Source: Pictodentalium vernedei (lineage: Eukaryota > Mollusca > Scaphopoda > Dentaliida > Dentaliidae). Taken from it: a stretch of 64,000 nucleotides of DNA. The position numbers and the translations under genes were made by a program. A model generated the notes under the pieces. The model had not been told where the DNA came from. It saw nothing but the letters and a program-made list of their open reading frames with translations, and did no database searches. Positions 32,542 to 42,510 of the stretch are shown piece after piece. Numbering within the stretch: the stretch's first letter is position 1; every line of letters begins with the position of its first letter. The DNA is taken from positions 179,330,596 to 179,394,595 of the forward strand of contig CM062288.1 of assembly GCA_031216915.1 (NCBI GenBank). The letters run 5' to 3'.

Positions 32542-32956
32542 ACGTTTGCAACAGCAGACATGACATCATATTGCAGACTATCAACTCGAAGACATATTCT
32601 TACGAAGTGTCATGCTCAAAAGGCAAGTGGATTCGATCAGTGGAAATTCGTCCCCTGTCTCCCACCACTGTCAAAATCAGCAATGTTAATCACAAAATTC
32701 AGCATACATCACCCCCACTGAATTCTTTTTAGGGTCAACTTCAGACTTTCCAAACACCCTGAAACAATCAGGAATTGCTTTCTTTGGACGGTGTTACATT
32801 ATACTATAATTTAGAGTCCTCCCAGGAAGGACAGTAAGATTTTCTTTTCATGACGATATTTCAATTTTTTTTTTATTTCTGAGATATTACTAACGATATT
32901 TTTTCATAATCGACTATACCCGTTTAATCGGGAAACCACCCAGCACTAATTCTTTT

Positions 32957-33439
32957 CAGTGCATTTTATGGTGGTGCAGGTAAGGGGAAGTTGTGTAATA
33001 TTTCTCTGATGAAGAAAATTAAAAAAACAAATTCTTATACAGTTTCATTCCAGATGAATCGTTCAAAAACATGAGAATATATCCACAATGAAAGCCCATT
33101 TGCTGATCTGTGTTCACTAATATTTTATTTTTCTAAACGAAACAACTTGGTGCAGTTTGTAAACATCAATTGTCTCCTGGCTGTTGAGGATTGGCTCTTC
33201 TTTTCATTATCGTGATCGATTATATTGCACACACATATAGTATGGGTATTACTTTGAAACATCAAATGGTCAGTTTAACTGTTAGCACTTTGACACCTCA
33301 CTTTACATCTCATTTTGGCCTTTTTTTCTGATTGTCAGATGATTCTGAAATAAACTTTGTTGAAAACATTGCTTTACAGAGATTGGAGATGTGAAATGAA
33401 CTTCATTTTAAATTTTTGATCCCGAATGTCCCTTTTCCC
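32957..33439. other. Intron spacer after hAT-1
   Basis: No gene or transposon terminus recognised. It contains A/T-rich sequence leading into the next satellite array. Confidence 0.4.
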
Positions 33440-34790
33440 AGGTCACGATCCATATAATAGTTGCTTGCGCAGCTTGAAAGTTAAGGTCATACTTTACATC
33501 TGTTTGTTGAAGGCCACAAATCATGATAATATCTCTGGCATAACTCAGAAACTGTTGTGGCTACAATCATCAAACTTTCCACAATATTAAAGGACAATGA
33601 GATTATCTGTCAAACACCATAGCTGATCCTTTAAATTCTAGACCAAGGTCACACCTAAAATCATTTCAATATTGGTGTCTCAGCTATAACTCTGAAACAA
33701 ACTTCATACAACTGTTAAGGACAGTCAGGTGTGTCAAAAATAGTTGGTTGCACATCTTCAAGATCAACGTCATACTTGACTTCTGTGTGTACATGGTCAC
33801 AAATCATGTTGTAGGTCCAACTCAGAAACTATTGGGGCTATATCATCAAACATCACACAGTTATAAAGGACAATGGGATGATGTGTCACACACCATGGTT
33901 GGGACAAAAACTCCAAGGTCAAGGTCACATTTCAAGGTCTTACTTAAAATTGGTAGATATTTCTGCCTCCGCCATAATTTAGTATTGATTCAAACTACCA
34001 TTATGAAAATTTTAAGGATGGTCAGAAGGTGCCTTTGCATATAATAGTTAATTGCACATCTTCAAGGGCTTAGTCGACTAAGTATTTTACTTCTGTATTT
34101 TCAAGATCACAAACATGTCTCAGGCATTACTCAAAACTACTGGGGCCATAGCAATCATCAAACTTCACACACTTCTAAATCGGTCAGTCTTTGTGTCTCA
34201 GCTATAACTGAGAAATGAATTGAACTACAATTATCAAACTTCACATAAATGTTATTGACAGTCAGGAGATGTGTCATGTATAATAGTTTCTTGCACTTCT
34301 TCAAGGTCAAGGTCATACTTGACTTTGATATGTTCAGTGTCACAAAACTTGGGGCTACAATATTCAATCTTCACACAATTTATAAAGGACAATGGAGGAT
34401 GTGTCAGAGTCCATTTCACATTTCGTGGTCACACTTACCTCTTAACCTGCTGAGTATTTTCAAAATGTTTTCAATCAGATCTAGTCATGGCTGCTTCATA
34501 GCCATGACTAGATTTGATGAAAAATTCATCTAACTTTAACTAAAGAAATCATTGGTCAATGAGTTCATTCAGATTACAAGAGAGAAATTTTGTTAAATGT
34601 ACCCAAATTATACTTATTCAGTGGAAAGATATTTTTTTTTTTTTGTTCTGGACAGGGTGTCTCAGTCATAACTCAGAAAGGAATCAAAATACAAATTATC
34701 AGATTTCATACAATTGTTAAGGACAGTTACGAGGTGTGTAGCATTTTATGTTTGCTTGCGAATCTTCAAGGTCAGCTCCATTTAGTGTTT
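33440..34790 (+). repeat. Diverged array with repeated 'AAGGTCAAGGTCA' monomers
   Basis: Units contain 'CTCAGAAACTGTTG', 'ATCATCAAACTTCACACA', 'TATAAAGGACAATGGGA', 'TGTGTCACACACCATGG' and 'AAGGTCAAGGTCAC'. They alternate with units having 'CAACTGTTAAGGACAGTCAG' and 'TTGCACATCTTCAAGG'. At least six segments can be counted. One related unit lies at 4640-4800. ORFs across the region are accidental. Confidence 0.65.
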
Positions 34791-35085
34791 TTTAATGGGG
34801 GGAGAGGGGAGGGGGTTGTGTTACTCAAGTGACATTTATTGCATTGTACAGTAACAGTACAAAATTAAAAAAGTAATCTCTTTGCTTCTCTAATGAGCTA
34901 CTTCACATGCCTTAGATAAAATGAGATGAGAGGATCAATCATCTGATTTCTCATGTATTTTCTTTCTGTCTATATAGTCTTAGATGATGAATGAGGTATT
35001 GAAGCCTGATAAAATAATAAATTGATGTGACTTTTTGTACAAACACTTGGTGGCCTGGTAACTATGGAGGTTATCCCACAATTAC
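34791..35085. other. Intron spacer
   Basis: Contains a G-rich stretch (34796-34815). No gene or clear repeat terminus. Confidence 0.4.
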
Positions 35086-35205
35086 CAACGTGTGCTAAGC
35101 ACCTGCTTTGTTATACCAGAAAGTGAATACCAGAATTTGTGTGAAGTGCTTTGAGCCTACTTAAAAGTATAAGAATACTTGATGATAATAATAATAATAA
35201 CCCAT
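35086..35205 (+). mobile_element. 3' tail of a non-LTR element or SINE
   Basis: The sequence 'GTGAAGTGCTTTGAGCCTAC', then 'AAGTATAAGAATACTTGATG' and an (ATA)n run at about 35184-35202, resembles the conserved 3' tails of CR1/L2-mobilised LINEs and SINEs, which end in short microsatellites. No coding part or tRNA-like head was identified. Confidence 0.45.
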
Positions 35206-35436
35206 CTGAATTCTTGATCAAAATTTAATGAAAAATCGCTTGTACTATTGTTCTAAAAATTCTGTTTCTTCAGCATCTCTTGGTATAGGTTTTGGTTAAT
35301 GTGTGTTATTCTGAAGAAGGTGCTTTAAGTCTCTTTGTATATTGTGATAGCCACATTAAAAAAAAAATACATTCAGATATTTAATTATACTGAAATTTTA
35401 CAGTTTAAGTAATTTGAAAGAATCATGTATTTGCAG

Positions 35437-35550
35437 AATCAGGTTCAGGATGACCTTGTCAGATTACAGCCAGGATTCAAAAGTGAATTGCTGAGTTCAG
35501 TAGAAACTTTTCACGGAGAAGCACACGATTATGGAATGCACTATGATTCG
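35437..35550 (+). CDS. Dynein heavy chain, next exon (N-terminal linker region)
   Basis: A 114 bp, 38-codon exon lies between a TATTTGCAG acceptor and a GTGAGT donor at 35551. The translation runs NQVQDDLVRLQPGFKSELL through SSVETFHGEAHDYGMHYDS. It follows the previous exon in phase 0, giving '...KLLSRA|NQVQDDLVRLQ...'. That matches the conserved dynein heavy chain pattern 'VQdeLxxlQPxFKxxLLxxVxxFxxdxxxfxxxYxxxGPM'. The next residues expected are GPM, so the following exon should open with them or nearly so. I could not find that exon in the remaining 28 kb. The encoded part lies ahead of the AAA+ motor ring. Confidence 0.85.
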
Positions 35551-36143
35551 GTGAGTTCATTTATTTGATATTTCAGTTTGTTTGCCTATTGAACACTCAG
35601 ATGTCATGTTTTTATGACATCTATGAAACACACAACACCTGCATAGAAATAAGTCACATTGAACCCCCAGTAGTCAGAGACAGTTATGCATCTGCTATGC
35701 AACATTCTCTCCCATTCTGAGATAAGTTTATTTTAATATGCATCCCCCAAACTGCTGGCCCGATTCCCATATAATTTTATATTAGGGATGACTGCACAGA
35801 GCACAATTAATTGATATTAGTTATGTAACATCTTTAGGAAGAGAATAATCAAACTGATAAAAAAAAATCCTGTGTGGTTTTATTAGAGAGCTTCATGTGG
35901 GGGAGGAGGGGGCATTTTAACACTGTTTGAAATGGGGAAAAGCATTCAGAAATCTCCTCCCTAACATCCGCTTTCATATTTGACATATAATACCTTTGTA
36001 TGAATAATTTTAATACAGGGCAAAAACATTAAAAAAATTTCCCCCAAACCACTGCTCCAAATGCCGCAATATATCATTTATGACATTGTTGTAATAATGA
36101 TTTTCTAGTTCGTTCAATTCACACCCATTGTGGCATATTTATA
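35551..36143. other. Dynein intron with diverged satellite monomers
   Basis: Segments such as 'CCCCCAAACTGCTGGCCCGATT' in pieces and 'ACATCTTTAGGAAGAG' recall the ~167 bp satellite family but are strongly diverged. No exon beginning with the expected GPM was recognised. Confidence 0.4.
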
Positions 36144-36204
36144 CCCCTGCAAATAAAGTTTGGGGTGGATATATAGGAATCACCCTGTCCGTCCGTCTGT
36201 CCAG

Positions 36205-36600
36205 GCCAACATTGGGGGTTTAGGGGATATTATTATTAGGGGCTACCTCCAAATTAAGGTAGTGTTAGGGTTAGGAGTGTGGTGGGGTTAGGGGTAGCCC
36301 CAGAGTAGGGCTTAATTTTGGAGAGGGTTAGGTCCCAGGGGTGGGGGTGGGGGGTGTAGGGTTGGGGTTTTAGTTTTAGTAACCCCTAAACCGAAAAATA
36401 GCTCCTAATCCTGTTGGTTTGGCTAGGGTGGGGTTAGGGTTAGGGGTAGCCCCAGAGTAGGGCTTAAGGTTGGGGAGGTTAGATCCCGGGGGTGGATGGG
36501 GGTTAGGGTCTGGGGTGTGCTTTTAGGGTTTAGGGTCAGGGTGGGGTAGGGTTAGGGTTAGGGTGTGGTTTTTGGGTGGAGGGGTGGGGTTAGGGTTAAA
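36205..36600 (+). repeat. Degenerate telomere-like TTAGGG repeats
   Basis: Many copies of GGTTAGGG, GGGTTAGGGTTAGGG and variants are mixed with 'GGTAGCCCCAGAGTAGGGCT', which itself occurs twice (about 36292 and 36446). TTAGGG is the usual metazoan telomere unit. Here it is imperfect and internal, so it is an interstitial or convergently G-rich repeat and not a chromosome end. Confidence 0.65.
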
Positions 36601-36699
36601 TATAAGTTCTAGGGTGGAAGGGGTGGGGTTCTGGGTAAAATAAGGTTTTGGACATACAAAATGTTTTTTTGGTAGCCCATAAACCCAAAATGTTGGAGC

Positions 36700-37160
36700 G
36701 TCTGTCTATCCATCCTTGTAAGCGCAACTCTTCCTAAACCGTTTGAAGAATTTTCATGAAACTTTACACAATGGAAGAACTCCATAAGAAGATGTGCATG
36801 AAGCATTAAAATTCCGTTCTGATATTTCCAAGGGGAGATAATCTAAATTATACCGTCTGTCCATCCTTTTAAGCGCAACTCCTCCTAAACCGTTTGAAGA
36901 ATTTTCATGAAACTTTACGCAATGGAAGAACTCCATATGAAGATGTGCATGAAGCAATATAATTCCATACTGGCATTTCCAAGGGGAGATAATCTAACTT
37001 ATACCATATGTCCATCCTTGTAAGCCCAACTCCTCCTAAACCTTTTGAAGAATTTTCATTAAATTTTACACAATGGGAGAACTCCATATGAAGATGTGCA
37101 TGAAGCAATATAATTCCGTTCTGACATTTCCAAGGGGAGATAATCTAACTTATACATTTC
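36700..37160 (+). repeat. 151 bp tandem repeat, three copies
   Basis: Three units share 'GTCTGTCCATCC', 'AGCGCAACTCCTCCTAAACC', 'GAAGAATTTTCATGAAACTT', 'AATGGAAGAACTCCATATGA', 'AGATGTGCATGAAGCA' and 'TTTCCAAGGGGAGATAATCT'. Corresponding positions are 151 bp apart. The three overlapping minus-strand ORFs with near-identical peptides are translations of these units. Confidence 0.88.
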
Positions 37161-37278
37161 AGGCGCGGGGGGTATCACTTTGTGAGTTTGCTCACAGTAC
37201 CTCTAGTTAGGTTTGTTTTAGAGGCGTAGATTTAATATTGGATAATGGGAAAAAACATTCATCGAAAATCTTATTTTC

Positions 37279-37818
37279 AGCTTACTTGACAAAGGCAAGA
37301 TAAGCTATTGCCATCACACATGTCACATGTGGAAGTTTGTGAGTCTGTAAGTCTCTGTTCACATTTTCTTTTCCTTGTTCTTGTCCAATCATCATGAAGT
37401 TTCATATGCAGGTTGGAGGCCATGTCTAGATGAGAACGTCCCCTTTTGGTCACGATCGGTTAACTGTGATGGCTGTGCAGACCCAAAACCAAACCCCAAA
37501 ACCTTTAGCACAGTCTACAGGTTGTATTTACGAAGGATGACTCTGTATAATGTCTAGATGAGAACGTCCTATTTTGGTCGGGTTCAGTCAACCATGTTGA
37601 CTGCAGGGGCACGTTACCTAGATTCTTTTAGCAAAGTCTACAGCTTGCATTTATGAAGGGATTTTATTGTAAATTGGTAGGATTACTTGGTGTAATGTAT
37701 AGATGAGAAAGTCGTCGCATGATCGGTCATCCGTGATGGCCGCACACTCACATGACCTAGATTTGTTTAGCACAGTCTACAGTTCATATTTATAAAGCAA
37801 TTTCAATGTAACTTGGAA
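37279..37818 (+). repeat. Leader hairpin plus ~143 bp satellite monomers
   Basis: Begins with the leader hairpin at 37279-37306 (AGCTTACTTGAC..AAGATAAGCT), then 'CTATTGCCATCACACATG'. Units of the 143 bp family follow: 'CTAGATGAGAACGTCCCCTT', 'TTTGGTCACGATCGG', 'CCTTTAGCACAGTCTACAGG', 'TTTATGAAGG'. The same leader and monomer combination recurs at 44242-44775. A hAT-like MITE interrupts the run at 37819. Confidence 0.75.
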
Positions 37819-38130
37819 CAGGGTTCCTGTTGGGTCTTAAAAAACTTGAAAAGTCTTGAAAATAAAAAAAAAATTTTAAGACCCTTGAATTCGTAGTTCC
37901 AGTCTTGAAAAGTCTTAAATTGACAGAAGTTGGGAAATACGTCCGAGGTGCTGTATATTGTTAACACTGACTGTCCGGAATCGCTGTTTTGCAATGCCTG
38001 TCTTTTGGAACAAAAAGTCTTCAAAAGTCTTGAATTCTCTTTTTATCTTACCTTGAAAAGTCTTGAATTCACATTGAAAAGAGTTTTGAAAAGTCTTAAA
38101 TTTGCCCCTCCCCAAACTGCAGGAACCCTG
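37819..38130. mobile_element. 312 bp MITE with CAGGGTTCC ends
   Basis: The ends are CAGGGTTCCTG (37819) and CAGGAACCCTG (ends 38130), a terminal inverted repeat of 11 bp. TGGAA flanks both sides (37814-37818 and 38131-38135), and the satellite monomer continues across the insertion. The interior is full of 'CTTGAAAAGTCTT' in both orientations. The CAGGGTTCC end and 5 bp duplication would suit a hAT-like group with short target duplications, but this assignment is tentative. It has no coding capacity. Confidence 0.75.
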
Positions 38131-38135
38131 TGGAA

Positions 38136-38324
38136 GGATAACTCAGTAATATGTCTACTGCCACTTGGTCACGTGAAACTAGATTCCTTTAGCACTGTCT
38201 ACAGGTTGTTTTTATGTGTACCCATACTATGTATGGTACACATAATGCCGGCATCCGGGGTGACCATCCGTCTTTCGTCCATCCTTTGTCCGTCCGTCCG
38301 TCCTGCATCCGTATCCATTTCTTT
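38136..38324 (+). repeat. Satellite monomer remnant and leader of the 165 bp array
   Basis: The 143 bp monomer resumes and ends near 38205. A leader 'GTGTACCCATACTATGTATG', then 'GTACACATAATGCCGGCATC' and 'CGTCCATCC' runs precede the array. A near copy of this leader (GTACCCATATCCTGTATGG) lies at 39827-39900 after the array. Confidence 0.6.
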
Positions 38325-39813
38325 GGCATTCGATAACTTGAAAAATATTGCTTGGATTGTCAAGTTACTTTATATTTGTGTTCAGGTTACTGATGTGCCG
38401 AGCTGTATAGTTTTTGGTGTAAATCGGATAATTTGATCCTGAGATTTTAACCCTTTATCCTTCAAATTGAAAATTCCTCCAATCCCTTTGGCATTCGATA
38501 ACTTGAAAAATATTGCTTGGATTGTCTAGTTACTTTATATTTGTGTTCAGGTTACTGATTTGCCGAGCTGTATAGTTTTTGGTGTAAATCTGATGATTTG
38601 ATCCCGAGATATTAACCCTTTATCCTTCAGATTGAAAATTCCTCCAATCCCTTTGGCATTCGATAACTTGAAAAAATATTGCTTGGATTGTCAAGTTACT
38701 TTATATATGTGTTCAGGTTACTGATGTACTGAGCTGTATAGTTTTTGGTGTAAATCTTGTTATTTTGATCCTGAGATATTAACCCTTTATCCTTCAAATT
38801 GAAAATTTCTCCAATCCCTTTGGCATTCGATAACTTGAAAAATATTGCTTGGATTGTCAAGTTACTTTATATTTGTGTTCAGGTTACTGATGTGCCGAGC
38901 TGTATAGTTTTTGGTGTAAATCTAATAATTTAATCCTGAGATATTAACCCTTTATCCTTCAAATTGAAAATTCCTCCAATCCCTTTGGCATTCGATAACT
39001 TGAAAAATATTGCTTGAATTGTCAAGTTACTTTATATTTGTGTTCAGGTTACTGATTTGCCGAGCTGTATAGTTTTTGGTGTAAATCTGATGATTTGATC
39101 CCGAGATATTAACCCTTTATTCTTCAGATTGAAAATTCCTCCAATCCCTTTGGCATTCGATAACTTGAAAAATATTGCTTGGATTGTCAAGTTACTTTAT
39201 ATATGTGTTTAGGTTACTGATGTACTGAGCTGTATAGTTTTTGGTGTAAATCTTGTTATTTTGATCCTGAGATATTAACCCTTTATCCTTCAAATTGAAA
39301 ATTCCTCCAATCCGTTTGGCATTCGATAACTTGAAAAATATTGCTTGGATTGTCTAGTTACTTTATATTTGTGTTCAGGTTACTGATGTGCCGAGCTGTA
39401 TAGTTTTTGGTGTAAATCTGATCATTTAATCCTGAGATATTAACCCTTTATCCTTCAAATTGAAAATTCCTCCAATCCCTTTGGCATTCGATAACTTGAA
39501 AAATATTGCTTGGATTGTTAAGTTACTTTATATTTGTGTTCAGGTTACTGATGTGCTGAGCTGTATAGTTTTTGGTGTTAATATGATAATTTGATCCGGA
39601 GATATTAACCCTTTATCCTTCAAATTGAAAATTCCTCCAATCCCTTTGGCATGAGATAACTCAAAAAAGATCAATCCGATTGTCATGTTACTTTATATAT
39701 TTATTCAGGTTACTGATGTGCTGTGCTGTATAGTTTTTTATGTAAATCTGATAATTTAATCCGGAGATATTAACCCTTTATCCATCAAATTAGACACTCC
39801 TCCAATCCATTTC
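38325..39813 (+). repeat. 165 bp satellite, nine copies, three-unit higher-order repeat
   Basis: The motif 'GGCATTCGATAACTTG' or its variant begins units at 38325, 38490, 38655, 38822, 38987, 39152, 39318, 39483 and 39648, giving a 165-167 bp period. Units 2 and 5 share 'GATTTGCCGAG' and 'TGATGATTTGATCCCGAG'. Units 3 and 6 share 'ATATGTGTT.AGG', 'GATGTACTGAG' and 'TCTTGTTATTTTGATCC'. Units 1, 4 and 7 share 'GATGTGCCGAG'. The order 1-2-3 / 4-5-6 / 7 therefore shows a ~497 bp trimer. Most units include 'ATTAACCCTTTATCCTTCA'. Confidence 0.92.
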
Positions 39814-40246
39814 TATATGTACCCATATCCTGTATGGTGTACATAATGTCAGCATCCGTGGTGGCCCTCCGTCATACAGCTTTCTACTAGTTGCCCGTAT
39901 GGGTACACATCTGACGATTTCATCGGCCTATTTTTATGAAGATAACTTGGTATGTTATCTGGATGAGACAATCCTATTTCCAGACCGTCATATGACCTAG
40001 ATTCCTTTAGCAAAATCTACGAGTCATATTTATGAAGGGATTTCAAAGTAACTTGGAAGGATGAATCATTTTGGAATGTTTTTACCGCAACTTGGTAACT
40101 TTGGTTGACATACGTTAACTCTGAGGGCCACATCAATCCTGGCCTCAATTCTTTAGTACAGTCTGCACCTCAAATTGTTCTTATTGAAAACATAGAATGC
40201 CGGGAACAGAAATTAATATATTCTCAATTATCACAATTCTTGTCTT
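39814..40246 (+). repeat. Second array leader and scattered 143 bp monomers
   Basis: Leader copy at 39827-39900, then pieces of the 143 bp family ('CCTTTAGCAAAATCTACGAG', 'ATTTATGAAGGGATTTCA'). The block at 40085-40240 ('GTTGACATACGTTAACT', 'CTTTAGTACAGTCTGCACCT', 'TATTCTCAATTATCACAATT') recurs at 53660-53830. Confidence 0.6.
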
Positions 40247-41925
40247 ATTATACCCCCACTTTTTTTCAAAAAGTGGGGTATTCTGGATTGCACCTGTCTG
40301 GATCTGTGAGTCTATGCATCCGTCCGTCCATCCATCCAAACTCAGATGTCTATTCGCATTATAACTTCAACATTAACACTCAGATTTCAATGAAATTTCT
40401 TACAGATGTTCACTATAATGTGACCTTGAAGTAGCATTAGCCGTTTTGCTGTCGAAATATTTTTTCTGTGAGTTATGGCCTTTTGAACATACAAAAATAG
40501 GCTATGTTTTGTCTGTTTGTGTCGTATCTCAGGTTTGGGTAATTGGATATCATTGAAATCAGGACTGAAAATTGTTTATGGAAAAGGCTTTCAAATGAGT
40601 CTCTAATAATATTTTTTAATTTTAACTTTTTAGACTTATTCCCCCTTTTAACTTTGAAAAATCACTGTTTGTCTCATAAAATAGATTGGATTGAGTATTG
40701 TTTATGGAAATGGTTTTCAAATGAGTCATGTCCCTGCAGTAAAACAAAGAAAATACATGCAAATCACCTCCCCACATGTGGCATTATGTCTTTGTTTTAT
40801 AAGGCTTGGGTTATAACTTCAACATTACTGCTCAGATTTCGATGAAATTTCATAGAGATGTCCACTATAATGAGACCTTGAAGCAGCATTAGCCGTTTTG
40901 CTGTTGAAATATTTTTTCTTTGGATCTCTATGAAATCTGGAATGAAAATTGTTTATGGGAAAGGCTTTCAAATGAGTCTCTAATAATATTTTTTACTTTT
41001 CACTTTTTAGACTTATCCCCACTTTAAACTTTGAAAAATCGCTGTTTGTCTTGTAAAATAGCCAATTTTTTGTCTGTTTGCCTCATATTTCAGGTTTGGT
41101 TATCAGATTTTACTGAAATTTGGAATGAAGATTGTTTATGGGAATGGCTTTCAAATGAGTCATTATGTCTTTGTTTTATAAGGTTTGGGTTATCAGATTT
41201 CAATGAAATTTGGAATGAAGATTGTTTATGGAAAAGGCTTTTAAGTGAGTCAGGTCCGTGCAGTAAAATAAAGAAAATACATGAAAATACATGCAAATCA
41301 CTTCCCCACATGTGGTATTATCTCTTTTTCTACATCTCTTATGTGAATGGTCTGATCATCACTAGACATCAGTAACAGGTGTCTCTGGCTTTCACAATTA
41401 CCTTGCTGTAAAAAAAAGACAATAATTTTGCTGTTTGTCTCATAAAATAGCCAATTTTTTGTCTGTTTGCCTCATATCTCTGGTTTGGGGTTCGTGGCTC
41501 TCAATGAAATTTGGAATGAAGATTGTTTATGGGAATAGCTTTCACAGTATCATCGATCATTTCTTCTCTTGTCATTGTTTGGTGGTATGTATCGTGGGGG
41601 TATGCCCGGGGCATCCCCCCCTCCCCCTCTTATTTCATAATCCTTTCATAAATATTGAACGTTATTCTTTTCATCAAACACTACACACAGTTAAGTTAAC
41701 CAACAGTGTCATTGACACTTTCTTTAAAAACTACTGCCCCCAGAAGCTTTCATCTTGGATATTTAACATCATTATAAAGACAATTCACAGGTTTGTTAAA
41801 ATATGTGGTCATGTTTAGAGGTTTTATGGGTCCCCAGGTTTTTATACACCAATTGAAAGAAAATGTGTCATATTTTGAGTTTGGTATGTGATTGGTCTGT
41901 CCATCCATTCATCCATAAACTTGTT
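40247..41925 (+). repeat. Complex repeats, no gene
   Basis: Starts with a 'TTATACCCCCACTTTTTTTC' / 'AAAAAGTGGGGTA' hairpin and a 'CATCCGTCCGTCCATCC' leader. Copies of 'TGAAAATTGTTTATGGAAAA' and 'GGCTTTCAAATGAGTC' occur near 40565, 40690, 40945, 41125, 41220 and 41520 at irregular spacing. The block 41620-41725 ('TTTCATAATCCTTTCATAAA', 'AGTGTCATTGACACTTTC') recurs at 53828-53925. ORFs here are repeat shadows. Confidence 0.55.
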
Positions 41926-42510
41926 AGCTTACCTGACTGAAAGTCAAGGTGAGCTATAGTGATCATCACTCTTCGTCAGTTGTCCAGTGCCTGTGAATAT
42001 AGTATTTACAACTTCTCCAAAACCACTGAACCAGTTTCAGTGAAATTTGATATTAATGTTATGACGTTGCATCTTGTTGCCCAGTTGCCCCACAGGGAGT
42101 GGTGGGGGGGGGGGGGGGGGGGGGGGTCCTTAAAAAAAGTATCTCTCTCATGAACTGATTGGCCACTTGATATTTGGTACTGAGATTCCCTTTGATGTGT
42201 AGAATATAATTTGTTCCAAACTGACCACCCTCCCCACCCGGCCAATTTTTGCCAAAAGTTGACATGTGGTGTATTTCAGTTGGGTCATAATTACTTGATT
42301 AATACCAGAAAATATTTTCCTGCATCCCCGTTGGAAACCTAGGAGCTAAACATAGAAATATTTTCAAATGTCCACATTTCCCAACAACCTGGACAGAGAA
42401 AGAACTTATTTGGTATGAAGTATTCTTAGGACCAGTAGAATGCAATGGTAAAAAAAATTGCAGTCGATTGTTTCATAGTGTAACAATGATGGGTCAGCCT
42501 ATTTAACCCT
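41926..42510 (+). repeat. Leader hairpin with diverged monomers and G-run
   Basis: Leader hairpin at 41926-41955 (AGCTTACCTGACTGAAAGTC, then AAGGTGAGCT). A run of 23 G lies at 42104-42126. The following sequence (42130-42500) is related to 27600-28060 and 23700-23960 ('GGAACAGAGAACTG'-like, 'GTATGAAG.ATTCTTAGGACC'). No gene. Confidence 0.55.

Larger units (their letters stand above)
28417..32948 (-). mobile_element. hAT DNA transposon (hAT-1), 4.5 kb
   Basis: The terminal inverted repeats are TAGTGCTGGGCGAT on the left (28417-28430) and the inverse of TAGTGCTGGGTGGT on the right. A perfect 8 bp target duplication flanks the element. The 8 bp duplication and the TAGTGCTGGGC-type end are features of hAT elements. 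The transposase gene on the minus strand is partial, so this copy could move only if supplied with transposase in trans. The ends and target duplication are unmutated, which suggests a recent insertion. Confidence 0.92.
36144..37206 (+). mobile_element. Helitron-like satellite element with TTAGGG-like core
   Basis: The left end reads 'TTATACCCCTGCAAATAAAG', 'GGTGGATATATAGGAATCAC' and 'CTGTCCGTCCGTCTGTCC', matching the leader of the element at 57470. The right end has a hairpin (GTGAG 37182-37186, CTCAC 37191-37195) and CTAG at 37203-37206 followed by T. Between them lie a TTAGGG-rich stretch and three 151 bp tandem units. No protein gene is present. Classification as Helitron-like rests on the 3' hairpin plus CTAG|T. 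Confidence 0.6.

Noticed and set aside
31976..32542. Small ORFs overlapping the hAT-1 transposase
   Set aside because: They are other-frame or antisense shadows of the transposase, whose blocks are unambiguous.
36205..36600. Chromosome end (telomere)
   Set aside because: The TTAGGG motifs are degenerate and interrupted, and ordinary sequence continues for tens of kilobases on both sides.
36609..37108. Family of three related small proteins on the minus strand
   Set aside because: The peptides are near-identical because they are translations of three 151 bp tandem repeat units.
38325..39813. CRISPR or gene cluster from regular repeats
   Set aside because: Units are whole ~165 bp satellite monomers in tandem, with no constant-repeat and variable-spacer pattern.
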